Shown: piece after piece, positions 50,801 to 61,309 of the stretch
How positions within the stretch are numbered: position 1 is the stretch's first letter
Layout of the letters: each line of letters starts with the position of its first letter
From: Bugula neritina
Taxonomy: Eukaryota > Bryozoa > Gymnolaemata > Cheilostomatida > Bugulidae
NCBI GenBank assembly: GCA_964035545.1
Contig: OZ037768.1
Coordinates: 17,541,875-17,605,874, forward strand
Length of the DNA: 64,000 nucleotides
Reading direction: 5' to 3'
Notes under the pieces: model-generated
Seen by the model: only the letters and a program-made list of their open reading frames with translations
Databases searched by the model: none
Told to the model about the DNA's origin: nothing
Translations under genes and position numbers: made by a program

Positions 50801-53800
50801 GGTGGCTCAATATAACAAATATTTTGAGTTTGAAATATCCCTTGAAGTCTAAACTAGAACTTTATTGATGTGCAGTTCATAAAACATAACTTAAGCTATA
50901 CATGCAACCTGTGTTACATGCTGATTGTGGAGTTTACCTGCCTATAAGTTTTTGCAATTGTATGGAGAAAGTAATTCCCGATATATGTTACTTTCATTTT
51001 CATATTTTGTTGAAGTTTTATGAGGAGCTGAGAAGTACAATACTGAAAGGCCATGATGAGCTGCTGGATGGGTTTTCAGCTTTCTTGCTACCCGCCCAGG
51101 CTCTTGCCTGTGGAGTCAAGTGCTATAAATCTTGCTTGCAGTTTCATCAGGCAAGAAAGTTTCTCAGGAAATTGGAGGTATAGTATAACACACATAGTAT
51201 AGTATAATACTATGTGTATTTTGTTACATCAAATTAATTGAAATACTGTTTTATCAAAATATTAAACAATTTACTGAGAGTTAATTTTGTAAAATTAATT
51301 TCATTCTTAATTTTTATTCGGAGTTCTAAGTTGCTTTTATTTTTTTTTAGTACGAAGTATAATCTACGTATTTCAATATACATGACTTGGCGTTTAAATG
51401 ACTATATAAGATTTATTTATTGAAATTTCGCTCTTAACTGAAAAAGTGGCTAAATAGATATTCTACTGTTTTGGTTGGCAGGTGTACTTCGGTGGAGCGA
51501 CTAAAACTTTTCAGAAATTAATCAAATTGCTTAGTTCCGGCAGCTCACAAAATGCTGCCTCTGTGACTATATCTGACATTCGAGATTCTATAACTGCTAT
51601 TCTCAAAGGACACCCTGCACTACTCAAAGATTTCACTAGTTTCTTCCCTGATGCCACTCCAGCTAAAAGGTAATGCTTTTCAATGTCAGTCAATTGTATG
51701 TAATGGTTTCTACCTATTGGTGAAGTTTTATATTTGTTATGCCATGTAATTTCTTTAGTTCGTTTTACTGGAATTACAGATGAATAAAAATAATTAATGT
51801 CAAACTTTGTTTCAAGTGGTACATTTACTGGCCAGTTATATGGTTCAATCATATTAATTTTGCAGATAGCCATCAAATTGCTGTGGTTTGATAACTCCCA
51901 CTTAGTAAATATAAAGGTCTATGTAACAAATGGAGTGAAAATATAGTAGTTTGTACATGGACATTAATAGGCTAGGTTTTATAAACAAAGCATCAACACT
52001 CAAATGAAGGAGTTTTTACAAATTTATTAGTTGGTTGTACATGTTTTTTGTACGTATATATGTGTTTTAGCCAATAGTCATGTATTTTCTTGTATGATTA
52101 GAATTTGACAGTTTTATGTGTGATGTGGTTATTTGGTCCAGATGTGAGGAAGATTATGAAGAAATGGATCTAACCGAATATGATGAAGACACTGTGATTG
52201 ACATGTTTGAAGAGGTAGGTCGACATTTCACTTTGATAATATTTTTTGCTGGTTTCTGTCACTGAGTTGTTCTCCATAGTTTTTATGATTCAATACATTA
52301 TAAAAACAAATTAAATGTTGGACAGCAATTTTATTCAGTTTTATGTGAAGTTACCACTGCTCTAACTGAACAGTGAAAAGGTGTAGGGTAGGTTCTCATT
52401 CTATATTAGATTTAAACAGCATTGCAATTTATTCAATTTTAAGTTGATACTTTGTGGAGTTTTCTTACCTTTTTGTGTACCAAATTTGAAATTTGAGGGT
52501 ATTAAATTTGGTTTCTTAGTTTATGCGTTACACCTTGGCTTAATAGCTGGAAAGATTTGACAGCATTTTTAAATTTTTCCTAGGTGTTTTGTCTACAAGT
52601 GTTTGCAACTGCCGAAATGTCCTTGGTGGATAGAAAGATTTATTAAAAGCATTTTCAATTCTTCCCAGGTTTGTTGTCTACAAATATTTGTAGCTGCTGA
52701 GATGTCTAAAAGTAAGGGTGTTTTAGATGGAGGTACCGGAAGTAGATGTGACTATTGCTACCCCTGATTGTAAATGTACTTGCCATTCTGATGAGAAGAA
52801 GCCCAAGGCATACAAACTCTGCACCATGCATTGTGTGAACTGTAGAGTAACTGTAAGTAAATTGAATTTGCTGTCTGGTTTGTTAGTTTACTTCCATGCA
52901 TTCTTTAGCTCGTAATGTAATTAAATATTTCAAGTTATTTACATGTACTTACTTGTAATTGTAGTGTTGTATCTTTGACTTACCTGCCCAGTATTATGAA
53001 GTAGTTAATTTTACATGTCAGAATAGAGAGCTGTGTGTGGACAAAGAGGCTAAATGAGTGTTTATCTTCAATAATCATTTATAATATTCTACTATTACTG
53101 ACCACAGTACAATGCTTAGTTAGTAGTGAAACCTATTTTTTTGTTCTCTGCACCTTTTAATGCTAGGCTAGACTAAGTTACAAAGTATTGTGGCAGGTGT
53201 TACAAAACCGACTGCACATACATGCCGGACCTCGCAAGGGTCTCAGACCTGCCTATTACCGTTACCTAGATCCCCTGCCAAGTCAGCTGAAGAAGGAAGG
53301 GGATGATGACACTGAAGACTGTCATTCATCTCCTAATAACGGTAAGTTTTATAATTATATTTTAGTTTTGCTTTAGATGTTTGTTTTCTGTATTGTAGCA
53401 TACCCAAGACAATGTTTATTTAAGTTGATTGCATCATGTTGGCTCAACTCCAACTCAACAAAATGTGGCAATTTTGTGACCAGAATTCAATTATAAATGA
53501 ATAGGTGTACTCCTGTGAACGTAAGTTTCAGAATGAGCTTCTTTAGCCTACGCTGCTAAATTTATCTTTTTAACTTGTAAATCGTAATATGTAATGTATA
53601 TAATCTTTACTTTTACTTGCAGAGGCCATTACTCTTGGTACAGACACTAAGGAGCTCACACCACCCTTATCTCTCCCAAGTCAACCAGTCATAGCACCAT
53701 GGACAAGGTAATTCCTTTATTATAGAAACCTGATGTTATAAAATTGGCACCGTGTACTCAGTAGGCGATTTTGTAAATTCAAAGACTGTTACCATTACCA

Positions 53801-54677
53801 TTTACCACACCTTGTAAATACTTCAAATGATCTTTTATTTTAAATAATCCAACAGAGTTTTGGCGTTTTTTCCAATTTTGTTCATGCCTACTTATTATAG
53901 CCAAAATTTACACTGAATTTTGCTACTTGTTTTCATGTCTGTGATGTGTAATAAATCAATCAATCAACTCATAGCTTTGTGAATATTTAAAGTTAACTGT
54001 TCCTAACCAAGAATACTTGTAAACCAAGCCTGTGCTGACATTTGCATGACTTAGTTTCGACAAATTGCTTTGCTTTATCAGATTAGTTTGTAACAAAATG
54101 TCAGTTTAATTGAAAATAATCTATCTGAAAGAGCTACGAAAGAGAACTAACATATTTTATTCTATTAAAATTTGAAACATTGATGTATTAAGTTGCCATG
54201 AGGCTTCGTGAAGTTTTATATAGCTGATGCTTACATTTTCCATGTATGGGATAATTCCATAATTTATATTTAAATACAATGTTGAAGTTGAGGAATAAAA
54301 ATCATGCAATATGGGGCTGGTATACTTTTAGAGCTGAGGACGAGATTCTTCTAAAGACTTTGAAAACTGAAGCTATGGAGTGTAGTGAAAGTTTTGCCCT
54401 GAATGATACAACAGTAACACAACTGGCTTCACAGTTACAAAATCGAGCAACTAATGAGGTAGGCAACAATTATGAAAGATAATTTAGTTTCTGTTTGCAA
54501 TATAACCAATCTTATTTCAAATCTGTAGCTAGCACAACGAATTAAAAAACCCAATGTTTACTGAAGTCCGATTCGTTAATGTATAATAATTTTATACAGA
54601 TAAAGCAAAGACTGGAAACTTTGCTGCAATTACTCAGTCAAGATGTGGATGAAGAAACTTCACATTCTGGTTTATGA
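35832..54677 (+). CDS. GON4L: GON-4-like protein (GON4L; Drosophila mute orthologue)
   Basis: Conserved nuclear repressor/histone-gene regulator. Exons: 35832-35863 (probable start), 36010-36148, 36649-36786, 37033-37155, 37487-37639, 37876-37971, 38489-38663, 38931-39041, 39404-39521, 39767-39932, 40620-40700, 40837-40938, 41586-41740, 42049-42202, 42635-42757, 43229-43817, 44028-44141, 44280-44438, 45151-45238, 45434-45503, 48036-48173, 51016-51177, 51482-51669, 52142-52214, 52727-52852, 53197-53341, 53623-53707, 54332-54458 and 54600-54677. All phases match, giving about 1335 aa. Diagnostic blocks are KRTRSQLPMN with PDITVDMYEDP, then DPEYN, VTKKEIHELMEEL and NEQRQLTRQMQ, all typical of GON4L. 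Residues ~970-1120 form PAH-like helices (KWYINKVKEKLGD, LKGHDELLDGFSAFLLP). Residues ~1265-1322 form a SANT/Myb-like domain starting APWTRAEDEILL. Acidic tracts lie near residues 130-160 and 290. It is shorter than vertebrate GON4L (>2000 aa). The first exon and the 38663/38931 junction are the least certain. Confidence 0.92.
39934..40445. repeat. 24/27-bp minisatellite in a GON4L intron
   Basis: Alternating units ACTCACTAGTAAAGAATATA and TAGT, then ACTAACTGACAAAGAGTATA and TAGT (48 bp per pair, with TTA insertions making 51 bp) repeat about ten times. The array begins only a few bases after the splice donor at 39932/39933. Long Tyr-Ile-Val-Leu ORFs on both strands are artefacts. Confidence 0.95.
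41343..41600. repeat. 32-bp minisatellite carrying the GON4L exon-13 acceptor
   Basis: About eight copies of a 32-bp unit (CATATGTTTGCATGTTCAG followed by ACCACTGATGAGT). In the last copy the TTCAG is the splice acceptor and ACCACTGATGAGTCA encodes the first five residues of the exon starting at 41586, in phase with the previous exon. One upstream unit has TTTAG and another ATAAGT, but most keep the CAG. The acceptor and exon edge have therefore been tandemly amplified into the intron. Confidence 0.9.
44165..44270. repeat. ~33-bp short tandem repeat in a GON4L intron
   Basis: Three to four diverged copies of a unit like CTATAACCAACTCAAGCTTC followed by TGCA lie between exons ending at 44141 and starting at 44280. 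The last copy runs almost to the acceptor TATGTTGTAG. Confidence 0.75.
44605..44730. repeat. ~21-bp short tandem repeat in a GON4L intron
   Basis: Five or six imperfect copies of ACTCTACTGCATACAATACT-type units lie in the intron after exon 44280-44438. They make the Leu-Leu-His-Thr-rich apparent ORF, which has no other coding evidence. Confidence 0.8.
45981..48010. repeat. 21-bp minisatellite, ~2 kb, in a GON4L intron
   Basis: About 95 copies of GTGAGAGTAGATGTAGTTAG plus T, with GTTAGT/GCTAGT/GTGAGT variants and a few shortened 17-bp units (near 46082, 46645, 46830, 47498 and 47788). The unit length is a multiple of three, which keeps Val-Arg-Val-Asp-Val-Val-Ser frames open on the plus strand and Leu-Thr-Thr-Ser-Thr frames on the minus strand. 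These are repeat artefacts. The array stops only about 26 bases before the acceptor TTCTTACAG of exon 48036-48173. Confidence 0.97.
48662..50107 (-). CDS. rhodopsin-class GPCR, neuropeptide-receptor type
   Basis: Two minus-strand exons: 50069-50107 (ATG at 50105-50107, 13 codons including an NSS glycosylation site) and 48662-49714 (stop TAG), joined in phase 0 to give 363 aa. Seven hydrophobic segments are clear. TM1 has GNVLSFAVM; TM2 has ALAVAD; the TM3 Cys lies in SACAIINF and its extracellular-loop-2 partner in KLCKAKDEF. The usual DRY at the end of TM3 is replaced by DKL (MTLDKLVIV). TM6 has FLILTAPAVV instead of CWxP, and TM7 has NHSINFFLYC in place of NPxxY. The Ser/Thr-rich tail could be phosphorylated. 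These TM7 and TM3 variants are common among invertebrate peptide-GPCR expansions; the ligand is unknown. The gene lies wholly inside a GON4L intron on the opposite strand. Confidence 0.93.
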
Positions 54678-54767
54678 CAACCTCGTTAGACTTGAACAAA
54701 TAATTTTAGAACAAGTCATAGATTGTTTAAAAGCTGCCTAATGACAGCTCAAACTATATATGCTAAA

Positions 54768-54773
54768 AATAAA
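54768..54773 (+). promoter_or_regulatory. poly(A) signal of GON4L
   Basis: AATAAA lies 91 bases after the GON4L stop codon. It falls inside the 209-bp gap between the stop codons of GON4L and the opposite-strand FASTK-family gene. Confidence 0.65.
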
Positions 54774-54886
54774 TAAGAATTATTGCAGTTCACCAGTGCT
54801 TGAAAACAATATATTTTTTTAGTAATACTACCATACATATGTATATAAAGAGTATTTTTGTACAAACACATTAACTAATAAATACT

Positions 54887-57800
54887 CTAGACCACATGAC
54901 TTGTGCTGAGTTTCTCCATTACGTATTGAGACCTGTTTTGGGCTCCTTGAAATTCACTGTAGTTTATCTGAATAAACAAACAAAAACTTTATTGACACAA
55001 ATATTTTCGTCCATTTCTCTTTTCCATCTCCCACGAAATCTGTTTAATTAACAAATAGCTATTATATAACCTATATAACATAACCTTATATTTATGTAAA
55101 ATTCATACATATATCATGGCATTTACATAGTAACCAAAAACAACATAATCACACATTGAAGTGGACATACTTACAATAATTACAGTGAAACCCAATGCTT
55201 CTATTTGTGCAATGTGGGCTCTTTGTTCCCCACTTTGTTCGAGTGACACCTGCTTTTGTCGATTCCCTTTTTTGTGAAAAACCTTCAAGAATTCACTGTG
55301 AGGCTGTACTAAGATGGCCGCACTCTTCTGTGACTCACTCATGGTAGATAATACTACTTCTACAATAGCAGTCATTTTTTTCAAAACTAAATTATTTGTA
55401 GCTAAAAAAGCAGCTATACCTAGTAGAAGTTATCAGCACTTGTACAACCCACCTCGCAGCTAAAGATGAAATTACTCGTATTTCACAAAATTAAACTAGT
55501 AAAGCTATGATATGAGGTGAATTAACTTACCAGGTGCTGAACTGTGTGGAAGGAGTCGTCTGTGTTCGACCAAATACCTGGATGTAACAGCTGGCAAGGT
55601 GTGAATGCAATCCATCACTTCTTTGGCTATCTCCAAATAGAATGGTCTTGGTTGTTGCTGCTGTTTGGAGAAGTTCTAGTAACACAATTTGACAAGACAT
55701 GTATTGGTTTAGAATCCAGTAGAAAATGAATTGAATAATTAAATTTTTTACAATGCTTTACACACCATGCACACGCACACACACATATATATAAATAAAA
55801 TGTTTACTGATGTATTTTATGGCATGCAGTTTTATGTGTGCTATGTATAGATATATGTTAAACAGAGAGAAAAATTTCAAGTAAACAATTATAATATATA
55901 AATACCTCAATAATAGTTTTGTCAAGTTTAGGTCCAGCATATGAAGGAGAAAGCAAGGATACAGCACTGTCCAAGTACACCAGATTCTTCACACTGGTTA
56001 TTTGGAGGGACTTAGGAGAAGCTAAAACCATAGGATGATAGAACTCCCTTTCAATATTTATCTATACGTTTGCAGCAGCTTATTGTTGAAGATAAGTAGG
56101 AACTTATATGCTATACACTCTATAAAGTGAAAGGCAGCATGACTCATAGATCCACATGACTTAATCAACATCAACGCATTTTTTAAAAAACCTTTGTTTG
56201 TTAAAGTCTGAGTGGAGCACTTAATAACCAGCGGGTGTTGAAGCTTTAAATGTCGCAAGCAAATGGCAACACACACTAGCGTATTATTATATCATAAACC
56301 AACATTTCCTTTTGCAGCAATTTCAACTAAAGTACCATAAAAGTATTTATAAAAATTTTATCGTTAAAAAAGCCCACTTTCATTCTTCCTTCAAATATTG
56401 GCAGAGCTTTTATACCATTTCCTGAAAGCAAGTTTCATATTAATATAAGAGAAGACTCACATGTAGCCACCTGTTGGAACAGCAACTGGTAAAGTGAATG
56501 GGGAAACACGTTCACATAGGAAAGTCCTATCAGAGTAAGACACAGTGCCGCAGTATTACTTTCAAACTTTTTCAAACATTGTGGAGATAAAATCTGTTGA
56601 AGTAGAGGCTTGTACACTTGACTATCAGTGGAGCCGTAATTCCCAATTGTCATAATAGCTGAAGCAATCTTAAAAAAAAGTAGATGAGTTCATATAGCAA
56701 CAGCATAATTTTCAAAACGATTACAATTTTTGACTGAAAATCCACTGATTCAAGCTTCAAGATAGGTGGTAATGCAAAAAAATCAATGTGGCTAAAATGT
56801 AGAAGTGAAAAACTAAGATGTACTTCTACAAGTAAAAACATCTCCAAAATCTGCACACCACAGACCAGTAGTCACTTGAAGATACTGACATTAAATGACT
56901 AATATAAAGACCTATAAGTACCGTTGATGTAGGACAATTTTTCCAGTTGGCGGTTTTCAAATATTCTAGATACCACTCTGCCAAGCCAAAATCTATGTGT
57001 CTAGATTTCATCATTTGAGAAAATAATGCTACACTTTTGGTGGTAGACAACTTGCACACCTTGGGCAGAATAGCTTCCATGCTGGATAAGTACTTGTGAA
57101 CTACGTATGGGTACGATTCAAGCTCTTGTCTCACAACGGAAGCAGAAGCTTGATCTAAGCATAGGCTTAAAGCCAAAGAAAGCTCCGATTCCTGATAATG
57201 TTTCATGTGATGAACAAGAACCTCCCACATAAGTGATACGAGAGATCTTTTCAAATGAGCGAACCCACCGTTGATTGTAGAAAAGGCTCGGCAAACGAGA
57301 GCAAGCACGTTGATGTCTTGAAACATAGTAGAAGAGTTACTAATAGTTGTGTCAGTAAGAATCGATTTTATAGTCTGGAAATCTCTGGCATCCAATGATG
57401 TGTGTATCAGATTAGTGAAAGGGGGAAGTAACACTGACAGAGCCATTAAGTCAGCAACAGTGGCACTTTTTGGGAGCGTGTTCAATAAAACTTGCTTCAA
57501 CAGCTCTGAATTGCTATCACCATACCGCAGTTTCATGTGGAAATATAGACAGCATGTCCCAAAGTCAATGTTTTGAACGTTACGAATAATCAGCTGATCC
57601 AAAGGAGCCAATATACTATCATGATAGCTGGGTGCACCGAGATACCAGCCCTGGTAGAACAAAGTTCGAAGTAGCAAACTTAATTGAACATTGTTAAACT
57701 GTGTTTGCAATTGCTTCAAAGAGAAATCCAATTGTTGATTAAACGTCAGATTACCAACTAGAGTACTGGAAGATTTCAACTGTTCGGTCACATAGGTTCT

Positions 57801-58115
57801 TTGAGCTTTCCCAGTTGGGATTTGAACTGCCAAATTACCTATTAGGTCTAAATTGTCAGATGCAAGTGCGCTTTTCATATTGTCTACTATTGATTTTAGC
57901 TGCTGATTTTCTACCGTATGTGGTCCTTGTTCGAATACATGAGACCCATATACTTGATACTTTGTCAAGACTTTATCTATAAGCCCGGCATCCCTCGGTT
58001 TAAAAAAATTATTTGACTGCAGCTGGCTGGCAGCATGAGTGAGCCTTGTTTCCTTAGTTGTTGGCACATTTAGAATTTTTCTGAAGAGTTTAGCACTTCT
58101 CATCGCTTTATACAT
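54887..58115 (-). CDS. FASTK-domain protein with C-terminal RAP domain
   Basis: Mitochondrial RNA-processing family (FASTK, FASTKD1-5). Minus-strand exons: about 56886-58115, 56461-56668, 55906-56021, 55531-55660, 55175-55401 and 54887-54967 (stop TAG), all in phase, giving about 663 aa, a normal FASTKD length. The start is ATG at 58113-58115 or 58101-58103. The N terminus (MRSAKLFRKILNVP) is basic with no early acidic residues, which fits a mitochondrial presequence. The middle is the helical repeat region typical of the family. The FAST-type block KNLVYLDSAVSLLSPSYAGP lies in the exon at 55906. The last two exons form the RAP-like end (AAILVQPHSEFL through AQIEALGFTVIIVNYSEF). The first donor could instead be at 56922. 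I cannot tell which paralogue it is. Its 3' end faces that of GON4L. Confidence 0.85.
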
Positions 58116-59126
58116 TACACTTCTACAAATAGTTTTGTATATACATAAAATAATTTGAAGATGAACTTGAAATAATGTGTCATCATAAAAAATCATTGAA
58201 GATACATTTTGAAACATTAAAGCTATGAGGTAGCAGTACAAATAGCAAAGGCACTTAAAAGCTCCAGAAGCATGTTTTAACTTCGTTGTTTACAATTTTT
58301 GTCCCACATTAAATTACTAATGATTAGAATTATACTTAAACTATAAACAGTATCATATATAGTAGCATATATATTAAAAAACCATAGATTGAAACAAGTA
58401 AAACCAAAAGGTACAAAAAAATATGTTGACTGTTTTTTAGTATTTTCTCTAATTTTTCCTAACAAGTGAGCCATAAATTAATGTCAGAATAAATATTACA
58501 CAAATACGAGTATGCAATGTAATCATTTGAAAGTATGTCCATATAAAATGTTGATAGACTAAAAATGACAAGATCATAATATGGCAGAAAGAAGGTGCCA
58601 AGATTTGAAAGCAATATAATTACAATAAAGTTAACAGTTACACATACAAGCCGTACTTGCTTTTGTACAAGTTTCACTGATTAACTACATTTAATAATTC
58701 TGTTCACCAAACGAGGCACGTCACTTACACTAATCTAGTGGTCTAACGTGATTGCATCTTCAAGTAAGTCAAGTAAGACTATTTCAAAAAGATTTCTAAT
58801 TCTAAACTTAAACTAGCAGTAGTTTTAACTGAAGGTTTAAGCTTAAGTTAAAATTTAAGCTTAAGTTAAAGTTTAAAAGATTTAAATTTAAATTATGATT
58901 ATGATTATCACTAACAATAGGTGAACAACTCTAAGTCTCTTACTTTAAAATTAGGATTTGCCTTTACCTTTGGTTTTGCCCTGAAACACTCAAACTGAAA
59001 GTCAAAGTAAAATCAAAACTATGTCTATTGTAATTGTTTTCGAATAGACACTAAACTAGCTTGAAAATGTATTATCTATTTCTAATGATGACTAATTTAG
59101 TTACCCCAGAATCACACTGTCTATGC

Positions 59127-59144
59127 TGCTACTACTACTAGTGC

Positions 59145-59177
<33 letters not shown>

Positions 59178-59207
59178 CAGTAGTAGTAGTAGTAGTAGTA
59201 GTAGTAA
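59127..59207. repeat. (TAG)n trinucleotide microsatellite
   Basis: CTACTACTAGTGCTAGTAGTAG begins as a small inverted stretch and continues as about 22 TAG units with one AGCAG interruption. Because both CTA and TAG runs are present, a hairpin can form at its left end. Confidence 0.95.
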
Positions 59208-59239
59208 TTTCAACTTTTTTTAGTAATACTAATACCAAG

Positions 59240-59465
59240 AAGTTGCCACTGAATTGTTTTATAAGCAGCTCCAAATTGGGAGTGATTGAACGCAGTAGTT
59301 GAGAGTTCTGGAGTTTGAAACTCGGTTTCCAACACTGAACTATAAAAGTTTTTTGAGTGCGATGGTTTTTAAACTAAAACCCAACTTCAAGAAAGAGAAC
59401 CCAAACTACTGCACTTAATCACCCTCAACTGAAAGCTGCTTATAAAACTATTCAGTGCAAATTTA
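59240..59465. mobile_element. MITE-like inverted repeat (~215 bp)
   Basis: Two arms of roughly 100 bp are inverted copies. CACTGAATTGTTTTATAAGC at 59247 is mirrored by GCTTATAAAACTATTCAGTG ending at 59457. Next inward, AGTGATTGAACGCAGTAGTT is mirrored by AACTACTGCACTTAATCACC, with scattered mismatches. There is no coding sequence. The structure suggests a foldback or MITE; no target duplication could be fixed. Confidence 0.72.
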
Positions 59466-61309
59466 ACTTGAACAATATTTCTAAATGGAATTGTTTTAAT
59501 TTAGACTGTATTCAATAATGAGTTGTGTACTCAATTTTTGGGTCGTAAGACTTTCCCGCAATGGCACATCTAGTTTTATTTGAGAACTAACACTATACAT
59601 TATCTGCAACGCGCAGCACTGATACGTCGTATTTTATATAATTACTTTGCAAAATATATCTGACTAGAAGTTAGTGACCGCAATGCTTTACAAACCTTAA
59701 TGATTCAAGTAAGGCACTTTATTCATTTCCGTATTTGTCTAGATCTTGGCACAATTATAATCATTGTAATCGTTGGAGATAACTATAAGTAATTATTACT
59801 ATTAGTATTATACTTCCAAGGCGGTCTTACTGTTTTTTTTCACTGCTCATCACTACCATTAATATGCTTTTAGGCAAAGTTAGCTAAATTTTAAGAATTG
59901 ATTTTTATCAAGCTGAAAATGTGGTTACTGTGTGAAGGTTTTAAAGTCAAAAATATCTAATCGTCAAACTCAAAGTCAATGTGAATCAGAATGTGAGTTT
60001 GAAAATGAAATTGAATGACATACTGATAGACGATAGTGATAGTTATGCTGATGCTCATGCTTACAATCACTGTATTATATTGATACTAAATGTGATACCC
60101 ATACTGATACTGCCATAGTGATAGTGGCACTCATTCTCAGTCTCACTGACACTGATTCAGTGATACTCCTACTGATACTGATTGTGGGTGACCAACCTAT
60201 TTTTAAGCTGTAACTTAATCTTGAAGTTTAAAATCAAGAGGAATACATTGTTCAATAAATAAATATGAAGATGTTATGCCATATTAATAAAATTGCTTGT
60301 GAATATGTGCACAAGTACCTGTAGGGAAGTAGCATTTACATTTATTGTATTATAACTTTAATTTATAAGCATTATCTATAACTCAGTTAATATAAGTATA
60401 TGAATATAGCTATAAGTGTCAGTACATACTTCAAAGTTTGTTTTAAATATTGATATATTTATTGATGTTAAATTTAATACCAGTAAGGCTTTATAATTAT
60501 TGCTTATTCTACTTTCAGAACTTCAGGTATTTAGATATTTAAGCAGCTCATTATTAAGAACAGTATTTATAGTAACGGTAATACAATAGGGTAGCAGATG
60601 CCAAAAATATATTCTTTGATTTTTTTATTTTCAACGGACTTTTTTTATAAATTTATAGATTACAATGGATCATTTTTAAAGCTGATCCAGCAATTTATAG
60701 TATCTTTGTCTGACATAAAGTTTTTTGTAAGACTAGATTTCTACAGCTAGCCTCATTACTTATGATTTTTTGAGCAAAATAATGCCTAAAGTTTTTTTAA
60801 TAATGGAACCAACTATGACATAGCGTACCAACTTGGTACTATCAAATAATTGAAATATTCCTAAACATTTAAAGATTTTAATTTTTGTTTTAGTTTCAAG
60901 AAACACTATTTAGTTGTGTGATTTTATGTTATCAGTAGGTTTAGTTGTTTTATGATACCTCTGCTCATTACAAAAATGGGGAATAAAAATTGTGCAGTAG
61001 CATTTCTCAGATACCAAGTATACGCAGTTCAGTCTTTGAGCTAGAGTTAAAGTTTTTCATAAGATTCTATTGCTACCTGAAGATCTGTATATTTAAAAGA
61101 ATTGTATGGCCTTTTATTAACACTTTTATTTAGGTTAGAACTCAGAATCTAAAGCATGTGTTTCAGTATGCATGCAATATTTATTTTTATTGTCAGGTTT
61201 TTTATTTAATAAATACCTTTATTCTTAATTTTTGTAGTTATGTTCTAAGAACACTCGTAGTGATTGATGTTTTTCATCAACATCCATAACTGGCTGTGAA
61301 AAGTGGAAG

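Larger units (their letters stand above)
58130..61309. other. gene-poor, cryptically simple intergenic DNA
   Basis: It lies between the divergent FASTK-family and UNC80 genes, so both promoters should be near its ends. The left part has short mirror-like runs (TTTAAGCTTAAGTTAAA, 58850-58880). 58980-59030 and 59940-60010 share AAACTCAAAGTCAA-type units. 60020-60190 is made of degenerate ACTGATACTGATAGTG units. It also holds the (TAG)n array and a hairpin repeat, listed separately. No exon was recognised. Confidence 0.55.
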
